A stretch of DNA of 64,000 nucleotides from Paenibacillus sp. J31TS4 (GCF_018403265.1 NZ_BOSI01000001.1:434001-498000), one strand, 5' to 3'. Shown: positions 18,179 through 27,018, counted from the stretch's first letter. Notes: generated by a model from the letters alone, not told the origin. Numbers and translations are program-made.

Positions 18179-20428
18179 TTACTTAAGCTTCAATACTCGC
18201 ATGGCGTTCAGTACGGCGATCAGGGTGACGCCGACGTCGGAGAAGACGGCTTCCCACATCGTCGCGATTCCGAAGGCACCGAGGAGCAGGAAGATCGCTT
18301 TGACGCCGAGGGCGAAGCCGATGTTCTGCCAGACGATGGACCGCGTCCGCCGCGCGATCCGAATGGCGGACGCGAGCTTGGACGGCTCGTCGGTCATGAT
18401 GACGATGTCCGCCGCCTCGATGGCGGCGTCCGATCCAAGGCCGCCCATCGCTGCCCCGATATCGGCACGGGCCAGAACCGGCGTATCGTTGATGCCGTCA
18501 CCGACGAATAGAATCTTGGCATTCGCCGGCATCGTGCCGACAAGACGCTCGATCTGCTCCACCTTGTGCTGGGGCAGCAGCTCTGCATGGACCTCGTCGA
18601 CGCCAAGCTGACTTCCGACCGCTTCCCCGACGGTCCGCGCGTCGCCGGTCAGCATTACCGTCCGGCGGATACCCAGCTCCTTGAGGCGGCGGATCGCTTC
18701 GGCGGCGTCCGGCTTCACTTCGTCCGAGATGACGAGATAGCCCGAATATCGCCCGTCGACTGCCAGGTGCACGACCGTGCCGACTTCCTCCGGCTTCCGG
18801 TATGTCACGCCTTCTTTCTCCATTAGCCGGGCGTTGCCGGCGAGAACCAAGCGGCCGTCTACCCGAACCCGGATGCCGTGGCCTGCGATCTCATCGTAGT
18901 CGTTCGCCCGTGCGGGATCCAGCTCGCGGCCATAGGCTGCGCGAATCGAATCGGCGATCGGGTGTGTGGAGTGCATCTCCGCATAAGCGGCTATGGCGAG
19001 CAGGTCGTCCCTGCTCCAATCGTCAGCCGGACGGATGCCGGTTACCTCGAAGCTTCCTTTGGTTAGCGTACCCGTTTTGTCGAACACAACCGTCTGAACC
19101 TGGTTGAGCGCTTCAAGGTAATTGCTTCCCTTCACGAGGATGCCGTTACGGGACGCGGCCCCGATGCCGCCGAAAAAGCCGAGCGGAATCGAAACAACCA
19201 AGGCGCACGGACAAGAGATGACAAGAAAGATAAGAGCGCGGTATATCCAGTCGGAGAACGACGCCCCGCTCAGCAGGAGCGACGGGAGAACCGCCAGCGC
19301 CGCGGCGACCAGGACGACGACCGGCGTATAATAGCGGGCGAACTTGGTAATGAACGCTTCCGTGGGCGCTTTCTTGCTGCTAGCATTCTGCACAAGATCG
19401 AGAATCTTGGATACGGTCGACTCGCCGAACGGCTTGGTCACTTTTACGGTCAGCACGCCGTTCTTGTTCACGAAGCCGCTCAGCACCTCGCTGCCGGCCG
19501 CTGCTTCGCGCGGGACGGACTCGCCGGTCAGAGCCGACGTATCGAGCATCGATTCCCCCTCAAGCACCTTTCCGTCGAGCGGCACCTTTTCGCCGGGTTT
19601 AATGAGGATAAGATCGCCGACCCGAACCTCCTCCGGATTGACGCGCCTTGTACCGGAATCCGTATTCAGATTCGCATAATCCGGACGGATGTTCATGAGC
19701 GAGGCGATCGACTTGCGGGACCGGTTGACGGCGATGCCCTGGAACAACTCGCCGACCTGGTAGAACATCATGACCGCCACACCCTCGGGATACTGCCCGA
19801 CGGCAAAGGCGCCGATCGTCGCCACCGTCATGAGGAAGTATTCGTCGAACACCCGGCCGCGGACGATGTTCCTAAGCGCCTGCCAGACGATATCTCCTCC
19901 GGCGATCAGGTAGGCGACCAGGAAAACCGCCAGCTCAGGCCAGCCCTCGAGAGGGGCAAGCAGACCGGTGGCCGTCAAAGCCGCTCCGGCGACGAGCCTC
20001 ACAATCATTCGCTTCGTCTGCCCTGCGCCGTGATCGTGGGAGTGGCCCTCATGGCCGTCCTCCTCTTCTACCGCTCCGTCGTGGGAGTGGGTATGGCCGT
20101 GGTCATGGTCATGTTCGTGGACGTCCCTGTGTGCATGTCCCGCGGAAGAGCCTCCTGCATGCCGGGCATGGCTGCCGCTGGCAGCCGTCCGCTCCCGCAC
20201 CTTTATCTGAGGCTCCAGCGACTTAACCTTCCGGAAAGCCTGCTGGACAACCTCCTCTTCCGCTTCGCTGTCGGTGACCAGCGTCAGAGTCTTGGTGACA
20301 AAATTAACCGAGCAGGAAGCTACCCCATCAAGCTTCCCGACACCGTTCTCGATCTTTTGCGCGCAGTTCGCACAATCCAGACCGTCCAGAATCAGCTCCC
20401 GTTTCACTTGCTCCTTCGCTCGTTCCAT
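18179..20428 (-). CDS. Zn2+/Cd2+/Pb2+-type P1B ATPase
   Basis: A 749-residue membrane exporter of soft divalent metals. An HMA domain with DCANC opens the protein (about residue 15), followed by a His/Asp-rich linker (HEHDHDHGHTHSHDG). Then come membrane helices, the CPC motif in SCPCALVVS, the phosphorylation site DKTGTLTKG, the HP locus STHPIADS and the hinge VGDGINDTPVL. The last helices carry Lys and the Asp-x-Gly of zinc-type pumps (KAIFLL, FSDVGVTL). The ATG at 20428 has GGAGG seven bases upstream. An in-frame ATG at 20482 lies inside the operator and close to the predicted transcript start, so it is rejected. Regulated by the divergent ArsR-type sensor. Confidence 0.93.
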   Translation of the reverse strand: MERAKEQVKRELILDGLDCANCAQKIENGVGKLDGVASCSVNFVTKTLTLVTDSEAEEEVVQQAFRKVKSLEPQIKVRERTAASGSHARHAGGSSAGHAHRDVHEHDHDHGHTHSHDGAVEEEDGHEGHSHDHGAGQTKRMIVRLVAGAALTATGLLAPLEGWPELAVFLVAYLIAGGDIVWQALRNIVRGRVFDEYFLMTVATIGAFAVGQYPEGVAVMMFYQVGELFQGIAVNRSRKSIASLMNIRPDYANLNTDSGTRRVNPEEVRVGDLILIKPGEKVPLDGKVLEGESMLDTSALTGESVPREAAAGSEVLSGFVNKNGVLTVKVTKPFGESTVSKILDLVQNASSKKAPTEAFITKFARYYTPVVVLVAAALAVLPSLLLSGASFSDWIYRALIFLVISCPCALVVSIPLGFFGGIGAASRNGILVKGSNYLEALNQVQTVVFDKTGTLTKGSFEVTGIRPADDWSRDDLLAIAAYAEMHSTHPIADSIRAAYGRELDPARANDYDEIAGHGIRVRVDGRLVLAGNARLMEKEGVTYRKPEEVGTVVHLAVDGRYSGYLVISDEVKPDAAEAIRRLKELGIRRTVMLTGDARTVGEAVGSQLGVDEVHAELLPQHKVEQIERLVGTMPANAKILFVGDGINDTPVLARADIGAAMGGLGSDAAIEAADIVIMTDEPSKLASAIRIARRTRSIVWQNIGFALGVKAIFLLLGAFGIATMWEAVFSDVGVTLIAVLNAMRVLKLK

Positions 20429-20461
20429 CTCCTCGCCTCCATCCGAACCATCCATTTCACT

Positions 20462-20487
20462 AACATATGAGCAATCATTCATATGTT
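20462..20487. promoter_or_regulatory. ArsR/SmtB-type operator of the metal ATPase gene
   Basis: A perfect 9-bp inverted repeat, AACATATGA and TCATATGTT, is separated by eight bases. This matches the ATATGA/TCATAT operator style of CzrA/SmtB/CadC sensors. It lies at the predicted transcript start of the ATPase gene. Confidence 0.75.
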
Positions 20488-20496
20488 CATGCTTTT

Positions 20497-20526
20497 ATTA
20501 TATTCTTGAGCGGTCGGCGCTGTCAA
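20497..20526 (-). promoter_or_regulatory. Consensus sigma-A promoter of the metal ATPase gene
   Basis: TTGACA and TATAAT are both perfect, spaced by 18 bases. The predicted start of transcription is near 20490, inside the operator, which fits simple repression by a metal-free ArsR-type protein. Confidence 0.8.
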
Positions 20527-20595
20527 TGAAACCGGGCTTGCTTTTAGTTTTGTTCACATAGATAGTAATCATTCCACTTTATCGCAACAATTGGG

Positions 20596-20601
20596 TATAA
20601 T
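20596..20601 (+). promoter_or_regulatory. -10 box of the ArsR-type gene
   Basis: A perfect TATAAT lies 38 bp before the ArsR-type start; the -35 is weak (TTCCAC at 18 bases). Confidence 0.5.
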
Positions 20602-20639
20602 GAAGGTAATGTTGGACGGATCGAGGGGAGAGGGACGTT

Positions 20640-21014
20640 ATGGCACAGAGGCAGCCCATGATGACGGAAGATTGCGAGACGACGTGCTTCGGCACCGAGC
20701 AGGATTTGGCCTGCGTGAAGGAGGAAATGATTGACGACCAGGCGGCGGCCAGCATGGCCGACTGGTTCAAGGCGTTCAGCGATCCAACGCGGATTCGCAT
20801 CGTCAGCGCCCTCCTGCAGCGGGAGCTGTGTGTCCATGACCTGACCGTCCTGCTCGACATGGGACAATCCGCGGTCTCCCACCAGCTGAGATCGCTGCGC
20901 AACATGAGGATCGTCAAGCGCCGCAAGCAGGGCAAGACGGTTTTCTATTCGCTGGACGACGCGCATATCGAACAGATTTTTCTGCAGACGCTTCAGCATA
21001 TTGGCCACGAATAG
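20640..21014 (+). CDS. ArsR/SmtB family metal-sensing repressor (CadC/CzrA-like)
   Basis: A 124-residue winged-helix repressor. The recognition helix is in MGQSAVSHQLRSLRN (about residue 80). Candidate metal ligands are seen at the N terminus (DCETTC), in ELCVHDLTVLL (the ELCVxD signature) and at the C-terminal helix (DDAHIEQ, then HIGHE), so both CadC-type thiolate and CzrA-type His/Asp sites are possible. It lies divergent from the P1B ATPase, whose promoter holds a matching operator; derepression by zinc, cadmium or lead is expected. The start follows GAGGGGAGAGG. Confidence 0.92.
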   Translation: MAQRQPMMTEDCETTCFGTEQDLACVKEEMIDDQAAASMADWFKAFSDPTRIRIVSALLQRELCVHDLTVLLDMGQSAVSHQLRSLRNMRIVKRRKQGKTVFYSLDDAHIEQIFLQTLQHIGHE

Positions 21015-21059
21015 GCCGCCAGCCAAGGATATGTATCCGGATATGCGAGACGCCAATAG

Positions 21060-21086
21060 AAAGACCCGGCCATTGGCCGGGTCTTT
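21060..21086. terminator. Bidirectional hairpin between the ArsR-type and GT-C genes
   Basis: A 12-bp perfect stem (AAAGACCCGGCC / GGCCGGGTCTTT) with loop ATT lies between convergent genes. T-runs on either side are short. Confidence 0.7.
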
Positions 21087-21161
21087 CTATATGAAAAAGG
21101 AACACGCTCGCTCCTCCGCGGCCCGATCCAGGAAGGCGAAAGCGAATTTGCCCACTCAGCG

Positions 21162-22382
21162 TTAGGCTCGTCCAGCCGTTCTTCGTTTGAAGGACCCCCC
21201 TGCGTACCGAATGGCCTTAATAAGAATATAGGCGGTTATCAGCATAAGCATCGGGAAGGTACCAAGCGTATAGCGGGTTTCCGGCACGAACAGAAGATGC
21301 AGGCCGAGAAACAGCACTAGCTGGACGGCGAGGAAGCGGACCCCCGTATTCCACAGCGAAGCGACCGCGGCGAAGAACATGCCTGTGTAGACCAAAAAGT
21401 AGTGAAGCTTGCCGAGCAGAGCTTTGTACCAGACCGGTACCGATTCGGTATAGGGCCACATATAGATGTTGTCCAGATACATCGTGCTCATTTTGCCGAT
21501 CGTGTACCAGCGGATCCACAGCCACGGATCCTCCCGCAGCCCTTCCTTAATCCGCTCGACGCCGGCACCGAACTGATCCCCGTTCTGTACCTTAGTCCAG
21601 TCGATGCTGCCCTGGTTGTAAGGAATCGTGCCGAAAAGGAACGGATTGCCGGCACCTCCCCTGGAAACGAGGATAAGCTCGTGGAACGTCAGCCAGTTGC
21701 GCACCCACCACGGCAGCATAGCGAGAGCGAAGCAGCCAACTCCGATGGCGATCTCGCGGAAGAACGGCTTCCGGTGCCGGAACCAGAGGAACACATAGGG
21801 AGTGGCCGCCAGAATGATGGCGTTCGGCCGCGTCAAAACAAGCAGCCCAAGCAGCAAGCCGGCGATGATATGGTCCCGCGTCCGGTTCTCTTGCATGATC
21901 CTGACCTGGTAATAAAGAAGCGCCGAGAGAAGCGCCAGGAATAGGATTTCGGTCAGAATGAGCGAGGCGGCCATGACGAACGGTCCGTAGACGGCCGCGA
22001 ACAAAGCGGCCAGCAGACCGGCGGGCCGGTTGAACAGCCGTTCGCCGGTCCGGTACAGGTACCAAAGGATGACCAGGCTCAGGAACGCTTGCAGGATACG
22101 CACATTCATATGCGCCTGCGCGATGTCCCCGTAGCCGAACAGCTTGAAGACAAGGGCCAGAAAAAGCGGAAAACCGGGCGTTACAAGCGTGTTCGGTTCT
22201 TCTTCCAAATACCCGTAAACACCGTGATCCAACAGCCGAACGGCCATCTCGGTGTAATTTTTCTGATCGTGCTCGGGCAGCTCGAACGGCTCTGTCAGGA
22301 CATAACCAAGTCGCAGGGCGAGGCCCAGCAGCAGAATGAGCAGAATCCAATAGCGGGATGTGCGCGATAGAAATGAAGTCAT
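21162..22382 (-). CDS. GT-C fold glycosyltransferase, family 39-like (ArnT/PMT type)
   Basis: A 406-residue integral membrane protein with about ten hydrophobic helices. The first extracytoplasmic loop carries an acidic motif (FELPEHDQKNYTEMA, about residue 33) where GT-C enzymes place catalytic acidic residues; TRPNAI follows a later helix. These enzymes move a sugar from a polyprenyl-phosphate carrier to protein, lipid or wall polymer outside the membrane. Donor and acceptor are unknown. The ATG has AAAGGAG upstream. It has an unusually long leader of over 400 bp, between itself and the terminator of the MFS gene. Confidence 0.78.
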   Translation of the reverse strand: MTSFLSRTSRYWILLILLLGLALRLGYVLTEPFELPEHDQKNYTEMAVRLLDHGVYGYLEEEPNTLVTPGFPLFLALVFKLFGYGDIAQAHMNVRILQAFLSLVILWYLYRTGERLFNRPAGLLAALFAAVYGPFVMAASLILTEILFLALLSALLYYQVRIMQENRTRDHIIAGLLLGLLVLTRPNAIILAATPYVFLWFRHRKPFFREIAIGVGCFALAMLPWWVRNWLTFHELILVSRGGAGNPFLFGTIPYNQGSIDWTKVQNGDQFGAGVERIKEGLREDPWLWIRWYTIGKMSTMYLDNIYMWPYTESVPVWYKALLGKLHYFLVYTGMFFAAVASLWNTGVRFLAVQLVLFLGLHLLFVPETRYTLGTFPMLMLITAYILIKAIRYAGGSFKRRTAGRA

Positions 22383-22824
22383 CGTTGCCAGATCTCCTTT
22401 GCCTGATAAGTATCGATTGCTGCCGGAAAATAGGTCTAAGGAAAGCGGAGGGCTGCCTGCTCCGTATGCATGCGGAGGGCCGCGGTCCCATGGGACGAAA
22501 GAGCCAATGCAGTTCTTGCCGGCGGAAACAGTGGGACCTATCCTTCAAAGCGCTCGAATCCGAGGCGCGCGTTTCGGCGCTGACCAGCACTAGGTCGAAC
22601 CCGGCGAGTGCGGATTAGCCAGCCGCTTGCTCGGCTGGTCGGCTGCTTGCTTTCCTCTTGCTTTAGACGGCGTCCCTCAGAAAAAGTTACGCCATTAATC
22701 GCAAGAGCACCCATTTATTTACTTTCAATATACCAGGAAACAGGCCTGATACAAATTACCCAGCTCTTCCCGTTTTGCTACGATTCGATTAGAATCGCTT
22801 CGAAATGCCGCAGCATCCCAATAG
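22383..22824. other. Long intergenic/leader region before the GT-C gene
   Basis: There is no convincing gene. On the minus strand it can fold locally: CCAGCCG/CGGCTGG at 22619-22638 and a GTCCC/GGGAC pair near 22488-22500 beside CCGCGG. No known riboswitch core was recognised. The half nearest the MFS gene is AT-rich and may hold the promoter. Confidence 0.35.
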
Positions 22825-22865
22825 AAAAGCCTCCTCCTCCCTTGCAGGGAAGAAGAGGCTTTTTT
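22825..22865. terminator. Strong terminator after the MFS gene
   Basis: A stem of about 17 bp (AAAAGCCTCCTCCTCCC against GGGAAGAAGAGGCTTTT, with wobble pairs) and a five-base loop. It has T-runs on both strands; the position fits the MFS gene on the minus strand. Confidence 0.8.
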
Positions 22866-22879
22866 GTGAGGCAGCCGGA

Positions 22880-24079
22880 CTATGAGGAGAGCACGGCCGG
22901 TTTCTCCCGCTGCAGCAGCGGGAGCAGCAGCAGAACGCCCAGGACGAGCAAAGCGGCGCTGCCTGCATAGATGGCGGCCAAGGGCAGCAGGTCCTTCACG
23001 AACCCCGCCGCTCCGATCCCCAGCACCATTGTTCCCATGAACACCGGCGTGATCGCTCCGCCTACCCGGCCGATGTAAGCAGGCTCCGTATTCCGCATGA
23101 TGAGCGTCTGGATGCCGATCTGGATGGCAGGATAGAACAAGCCGCCTAGAAATTGAAGGACCATCGTAAGCAGCACGGACGTGGAGAAGCCGACGAGGAA
23201 CGTACTGAACGCACTGACCATGAGGCCTGCAGCCAGCAGCGTCTGAGGCTTCAGCTTCTTCGCCTGCCCCATGATCAGTATGCCGCCGAGCAGCATGGCC
23301 GCACCGTTGACCAGCATAAACCATTGCAGGAACGGCTTGCCCTGACCCAACTTGTCGATGACGATATAGAGCCCGAGCGGCTGAATGAGACCGGCGGCAA
23401 GACCGGTAACGGCGAACGTCGCGCTAACCGTTCGCAGCGAACGGCTGGTCCATAGGTAGCGAAGCCCTTCCTTCAGCTCTTCCCGGAACGTTGTGCTCCT
23501 CTCCTCTTCCCTCTTCCGCTCGTCGCGGGGAAGCCGGGACAGCATCAGGGACGAGGCGAGGAATAGAACCGCCGTCATGCACAGCGAGACGCGAATCCCT
23601 GCCTGCAGGAACACGAAGGAGCCGATGACCGGGCCGAGCACGGTAAAGATGGCGACCAGAGATTGCGAGAGCGCCATCAGCCCTTGAAGCTGTTCGGGCG
23701 CAACATGATTCTTATACAGCTTCAAAGCGGAAGGCTGAGAGAACTGCGACAGACTGGCGGAGACGAACGTACCCGCCAGCAGCGCATACCAGGCACCTGC
23801 CCCGACCGCGAGCAGAACAAGCACAACGGAGACGGCGGACAGCGCGTCGCACAGGACCATCGTCCGCTTCGGACGCCACCGGTCCGCGAACGTGCCGCCG
23901 ATCCAGGCAAACACAAACAACGGGGCGTATTCGACGATCGAGATGAGCGAAACGTATAGCGGGTCGTTGCCGGTCAGATCCGTGACATAGAAAAGGATCG
24001 CTAAATTCCGGACCCAGATGCCGAGCTGGAGCAAAGCGCGGGAACACAAGATGATACGTACATACGGGTTTTGAAGCAT
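22880..24079 (-). CDS. Major facilitator superfamily transporter
   Basis: A 399-residue, twelve-helix transporter of the MFS_3 or enterobactin-exporter-like type. The loop 2-3 motif GGTFADRWRPKRTM (about residue 51) fits the family's G-x-x-x-D-R-x-x-R/K signature. The central loop contains SRLPRDERKREEE. The substrate is unknown; exporters of drugs or siderophores share this shape. The ATG at 24079 has AAAGGA eight bases upstream; a longer reading frame has no ribosome binding site. Its promoter region carries two inverted repeats, one shared with other loci in this window. Confidence 0.85.
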   Translation of the reverse strand: MLQNPYVRIILCSRALLQLGIWVRNLAILFYVTDLTGNDPLYVSLISIVEYAPLFVFAWIGGTFADRWRPKRTMVLCDALSAVSVVLVLLAVGAGAWYALLAGTFVSASLSQFSQPSALKLYKNHVAPEQLQGLMALSQSLVAIFTVLGPVIGSFVFLQAGIRVSLCMTAVLFLASSLMLSRLPRDERKREEERSTTFREELKEGLRYLWTSRSLRTVSATFAVTGLAAGLIQPLGLYIVIDKLGQGKPFLQWFMLVNGAAMLLGGILIMGQAKKLKPQTLLAAGLMVSAFSTFLVGFSTSVLLTMVLQFLGGLFYPAIQIGIQTLIMRNTEPAYIGRVGGAITPVFMGTMVLGIGAAGFVKDLLPLAAIYAGSAALLVLGVLLLLPLLQREKPAVLSS

Positions 24080-24198
24080 GACCAATTCCTTTCTTCCCAT
24101 CGGGACGCGGCTTGATCCCGCAGGCAAAAGGGCTCCCGGAAACAAACGTCCACCTTTCTTATGCCGAGCTGGGATCTTGCCGCTGCTAGATATGTCCA

Positions 24199-24227
24199 CC
24201 AAACAAACAAACTGCAAATTTGTTTGG
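24199..24227. promoter_or_regulatory. Inverted repeat downstream of the MFS promoter
   Basis: CCAAACAAA and TTTGTTTGG are perfect inverted arms separated by 11 bases. They lie just downstream of the MFS -10 box, where a bound protein would block transcription. Confidence 0.5.
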
Positions 24228-24239
24228 CTTCCCGTAGAC

Positions 24240-24268
24240 ATTATAAGAAATCGACCATGAAATTACAA
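24240..24268 (-). promoter_or_regulatory. Sigma-A promoter of the MFS gene
   Basis: TTGTAA, 17 bases, TATAAT, read on the minus strand toward the MFS start. Confidence 0.65.
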
Positions 24269-24295
24269 TACATTATCTAGATGTTTACTTGTTTT

Positions 24296-24313
24296 GTTTG
24301 CTTATAGACAAAC
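24296..24313. promoter_or_regulatory. GTTTG-N8-CAAAC inverted repeat, copy 1
   Basis: GTTTGCTTATAGACAAAC. It lies about 30 bp upstream of the MFS -35 box. The same 5-8-5 arrangement with a central TAT occurs at 27087 and 55317, upstream of GIY-YIG-like genes. Confidence 0.6.
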
Positions 24314-24351
24314 GGAACCACATTTGTTTGCTTCACCTCTCTTCCAAACCA

Positions 24352-24387
24352 AAAACCCGGCTGCTCCGTGTGGAGCAGCCGGGTTTT
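24352..24387. terminator. Terminator after the PhyH-HEAT gene
   Basis: A 16-bp perfect stem (AAAACCCGGCTGCTCC and its complement) with a four-base loop, then GTTTTTGG on the minus strand. Confidence 0.88.
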
Positions 24388-24458
24388 GTCTAGCTGTTCG
24401 ATTGAAAGCGGCGGATGACGGCCAAAGTGGCTGCCGCCGCGTCGGCCGTCATTCGCTG

Positions 24459-25991
24459 TTACGGATAGAAGGTGCTGGCCGGCGTCGTGGTCGGACACCA
24501 GCGCGAGGCGCGGAGGAAGCCGAGCAGCGCGTCTTTGGCCCGCTCGGTCCCGACGTAGAACAGCGCGTCCGCCGCGTGAGCGCGCACGTACCGGTTCTCG
24601 TCTTCGAGCGCGCCGATGAGCTGCGGCACTGCCGCGTCCGCGGCGGCACCCAGCCGGGCGAGCGCCAGCCCGGCGGTGAAGCGGACCTGCGCGTCCTCGT
24701 CCGCCAGGCTCGCACCAAGCGCCTCGGCGATGCCGGCTTCGGGGGCGCCGATCATGCCGAGCGCTTCGGCGGCCGCCTGCCGGACAGCGGACGCGGGGTG
24801 CGCGAGCAGCCCAACGAGCGCCCCCTCTTCGCCGGAGGCCAGCTGCCGCAGCTCGCCGAGCGCGAACGCCGCGTGAACGACCGTGCCCTCGCGGTCGTCC
24901 GCCAGCGCCTCCGCGAGCACGGGCACCGCGCGGGCTCCAGCGGCGGAGAGGCCGTACGCGGCGAGACGCGAGACGCGTGCCCGCTCCCCGCGGAGCGCCC
25001 GGCCAATCTCGGCCACGCCGGCAATGCCCATCCTCGCGAGGCCGTACGCGGCGTTCAGCGCTGCCGGCTCGCTCTCCTCGGCGAGCGTCCGGCCGAGCGC
25101 CTGGACCGCTTCCGGCATGGGCCCCGGTAGGTGGGCCAGCCGGTCGGCGGCTTGCGCCTGCTCCGCCGCATCGGGAGACGCCAGCGCCGCGATCGCCTCG
25201 GCCGCGGTCTGCGCAGCCGCCGCTCGGCCAGCCGAGTCTAGGCGGCCCTTCTGCTCCTCCGGCCCGAGCCGTCCGCATAACCAGCCCCATACCTCCTCCC
25301 AAACCGCTTCCTGGGCGTACATGGAGGCCGGCAGGCCGTCCGGCGTCCGCCACTCTATCGACCGGCAGTTCCAGCTGGGACCGGAGGGTGCGTGGACCCG
25401 CATGAATTCGAATTTCAGCATGTAGCGCTCCTTGCCCGCCAGGTTGGCAGTAGAGCGGTGCCAGATGTCGTAATGGATGAGCGCGAACGTGCCCGCAGGG
25501 CCGCTTGCCTTGGCTTCGTCCGCCTGCTCGTCCTCCCGGAACGTGCGGGTATCGCTGTACTGCGTGCCCGGCATAATCCCGGTCGGCCCGAGCTCGACGG
25601 GCGTATCCTGCGGGAAGTACATAATCATGGCCCACCACGGATGATGGTGGCGCATCCGTTTATAGCCCCAATAGCTGTCCTTGTGCCAGGCCCCCGGCTG
25701 GGGAGAGTTGTTGAAGTGGCCATGCCGGTGCGCATGCAGCAGATAGCCCGGCCCGAGCACGCTAGTTAGCGCGCCGCGGATGACGGGATGCTCCATCGCC
25801 TGCTGGAGCTCCCGGATGCGGGGCAGCAGGTTGTTGCCCGGATTCCCCTCCTCCCGGTAGACGCGGGTCAGCTCCCCCAGCAGTCTTTCATGGAACGAAG
25901 GTGCAAAATCGGTCTGCAGCAGCAGATAGCCCTGCGCGACGAACTGCCTCATCTGCTCGTCTGTGAGCAGATGTTCTACATTTACGGACAT
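24459..25991 (-). CDS. Phytanoyl-CoA dioxygenase (PhyH) domain fused to HEAT-like repeats
   Basis: A 510-residue fusion. The N-terminal part (about 1-265) is a PhyH-type Fe(II)/2-oxoglutarate oxygenase: His-x-Asp in AWHKDSYWG and the distal His in HYDIWHRST, with arginines after it for 2-oxoglutarate. The C-terminal part (about 275-500) is Ala/Leu-rich with repeats such as RLAAYGLSAAGARAVPVL, VVHAAFALGELRQLAS and VRQAAAEALGMIG, typical of HEAT/PBS-lyase-like repeats that bind partners. The substrate is unknown. The ATG follows GGGAGG at eight bases. An AraC-type regulator lies 160 bp upstream on the same strand. Confidence 0.85.
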   Translation of the reverse strand: MSVNVEHLLTDEQMRQFVAQGYLLLQTDFAPSFHERLLGELTRVYREEGNPGNNLLPRIRELQQAMEHPVIRGALTSVLGPGYLLHAHRHGHFNNSPQPGAWHKDSYWGYKRMRHHHPWWAMIMYFPQDTPVELGPTGIMPGTQYSDTRTFREDEQADEAKASGPAGTFALIHYDIWHRSTANLAGKERYMLKFEFMRVHAPSGPSWNCRSIEWRTPDGLPASMYAQEAVWEEVWGWLCGRLGPEEQKGRLDSAGRAAAAQTAAEAIAALASPDAAEQAQAADRLAHLPGPMPEAVQALGRTLAEESEPAALNAAYGLARMGIAGVAEIGRALRGERARVSRLAAYGLSAAGARAVPVLAEALADDREGTVVHAAFALGELRQLASGEEGALVGLLAHPASAVRQAAAEALGMIGAPEAGIAEALGASLADEDAQVRFTAGLALARLGAAADAAVPQLIGALEDENRYVRAHAADALFYVGTERAKDALLGFLRASRWCPTTTPASTFYP

Positions 25992-26151
25992 CGGTCGTTC
26001 CTCCCTTGGTTGCTCCGGACGGCGGGAAGACGTGCAGACCGCCTGACGAGAGCGAGTTGTGCTTTGCCTGCTCCCATTGTAGAAAAACCGGCTTCGCCAG
26101 GGAATGCCATATGCTGACCGCCGCTTGTCGGATTCTAACCGGTTTAACGTC

Positions 26152-27018
26152 CTATCCGTTCGCTTCTGCCTCGCCGGTGCGCAAAAGCATCTCCCGATAC
26201 CGGGATGGAGGAAGACCCGTATGCTTCTTGAAGAGGCGCGAAAAGTAGCAGGTCTCCATGCCGACAGCCTCCGCCACCGAGGCGACCGGCGAGGTGCTGT
26301 CGGCGAGGCAGCGCTTCGCCTTTTCCATCTTTCTCGCCTGGACATACCGGATCGGGGACATGCCTACGATTTCATGAAACACCCGGATGAACGCATTCGG
26401 GTGGTAGTGGACGAGCTCCGCCAGCTCCGGAACCGTCAGCGGCCGCTCTAGGTGGCGGTCAATATGAGCAAGTACCGTTTGAATCTTCGCCAGCCGCGGT
26501 TCCGCCGGGGCGGGCGGGCCTGCGTCCGCAGCAGGAAGCGAGCGCTCAATATAGTAGCTGACGAGCTCGAGGAGCGCGGCCTTTTGGAGAAGGACGGACG
26601 TGTAGACCGGGCTGCCCGCATGCTCGATCAGCCGGCGGAACAGGTCCGTTACCCGGTCGGTCTCGTCCACGTCGATCGAATACGGGAGACCGAGCAGACG
26701 AAACAAGTCGAGATCGCCGATCCGGGTCGTCACGTGACACCAGTACTTGCCAAACGTCTCCTCGCTGATGGCGGTATACGATTGACGGACGCCTGCCGGC
26801 ATGACGAACAATTGCCCGGGCTTTGGGTAGTAGACCGTGCCGTCGATCTCTAGCGCCCCTTCCCCTTCCCGAATGTAATACATGCGTGTAAAGTCCGGCA
26901 GCATGTGCATCTGCCGCCATTTGGGGCTGACCTTGGTGTAGGCGGCAAGATGAACGTCCAGCTGAACATTCGAGAGAAGATGGCGCAGCCGGGATAGTCT
27001 CTTGCTTGAGGAAGTCAC
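26152..27018 (-). CDS. AraC family transcriptional regulator
   Basis: A 288-residue regulator. A cupin-like sensor domain comes first (YYIREGEGALEIDGTVY, about residue 46, and PGQLFVMPAGVRQSY). Two helix-turn-helix motifs follow at the C terminus (LTVPELAELVHYHPNAFIRV, about 195, and SVAEAVGMETCYFSRLFKKH, about 245). I chose a GTG start because GAGGTG lies five bases upstream; an ATG 84 bases earlier has no visible ribosome binding site. It precedes the PhyH-HEAT gene, its likely target, and is divergent from a GIY-YIG-like gene. The ligand is unknown. Confidence 0.87.
   Translation of the reverse strand: MTSSSKRLSRLRHLLSNVQLDVHLAAYTKVSPKWRQMHMLPDFTRMYYIREGEGALEIDGTVYYPKPGQLFVMPAGVRQSYTAISEETFGKYWCHVTTRIGDLDLFRLLGLPYSIDVDETDRVTDLFRRLIEHAGSPVYTSVLLQKAALLELVSYYIERSLPAADAGPPAPAEPRLAKIQTVLAHIDRHLERPLTVPELAELVHYHPNAFIRVFHEIVGMSPIRYVQARKMEKAKRCLADSTSPVASVAEAVGMETCYFSRLFKKHTGLPPSRYREMLLRTGEAEANG

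Larger units (their letters stand above)
24080..24351. other. AT-rich regulatory region upstream of the MFS gene
   Basis: There is no gene. It contains one clear minus-strand promoter and two inverted repeats listed separately. The sequence is markedly AT-rich compared with the genes on both sides. Confidence 0.6.

Noticed and set aside
20429-20482. Longer N terminus for the metal ATPase
   Set aside because: The ATG lies in the operator and about 8 bases after the predicted transcript start, with no ribosome binding site.
22480-22505. Minus-strand GGGACCGCGG resembling a T-box core
   Set aside because: The T-box consensus TGGNACCGCG is not kept in context: the bases form a simple GTCCC/GGGAC hairpin, there is no specifier or following terminator, and the downstream gene is a glycosyltransferase.
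22358-22618. Small plus-strand frame upstream of the GT-C gene
   Set aside because: No ribosome binding site, no recognisable features, and it overlaps the GT-C 5' end on the other strand.
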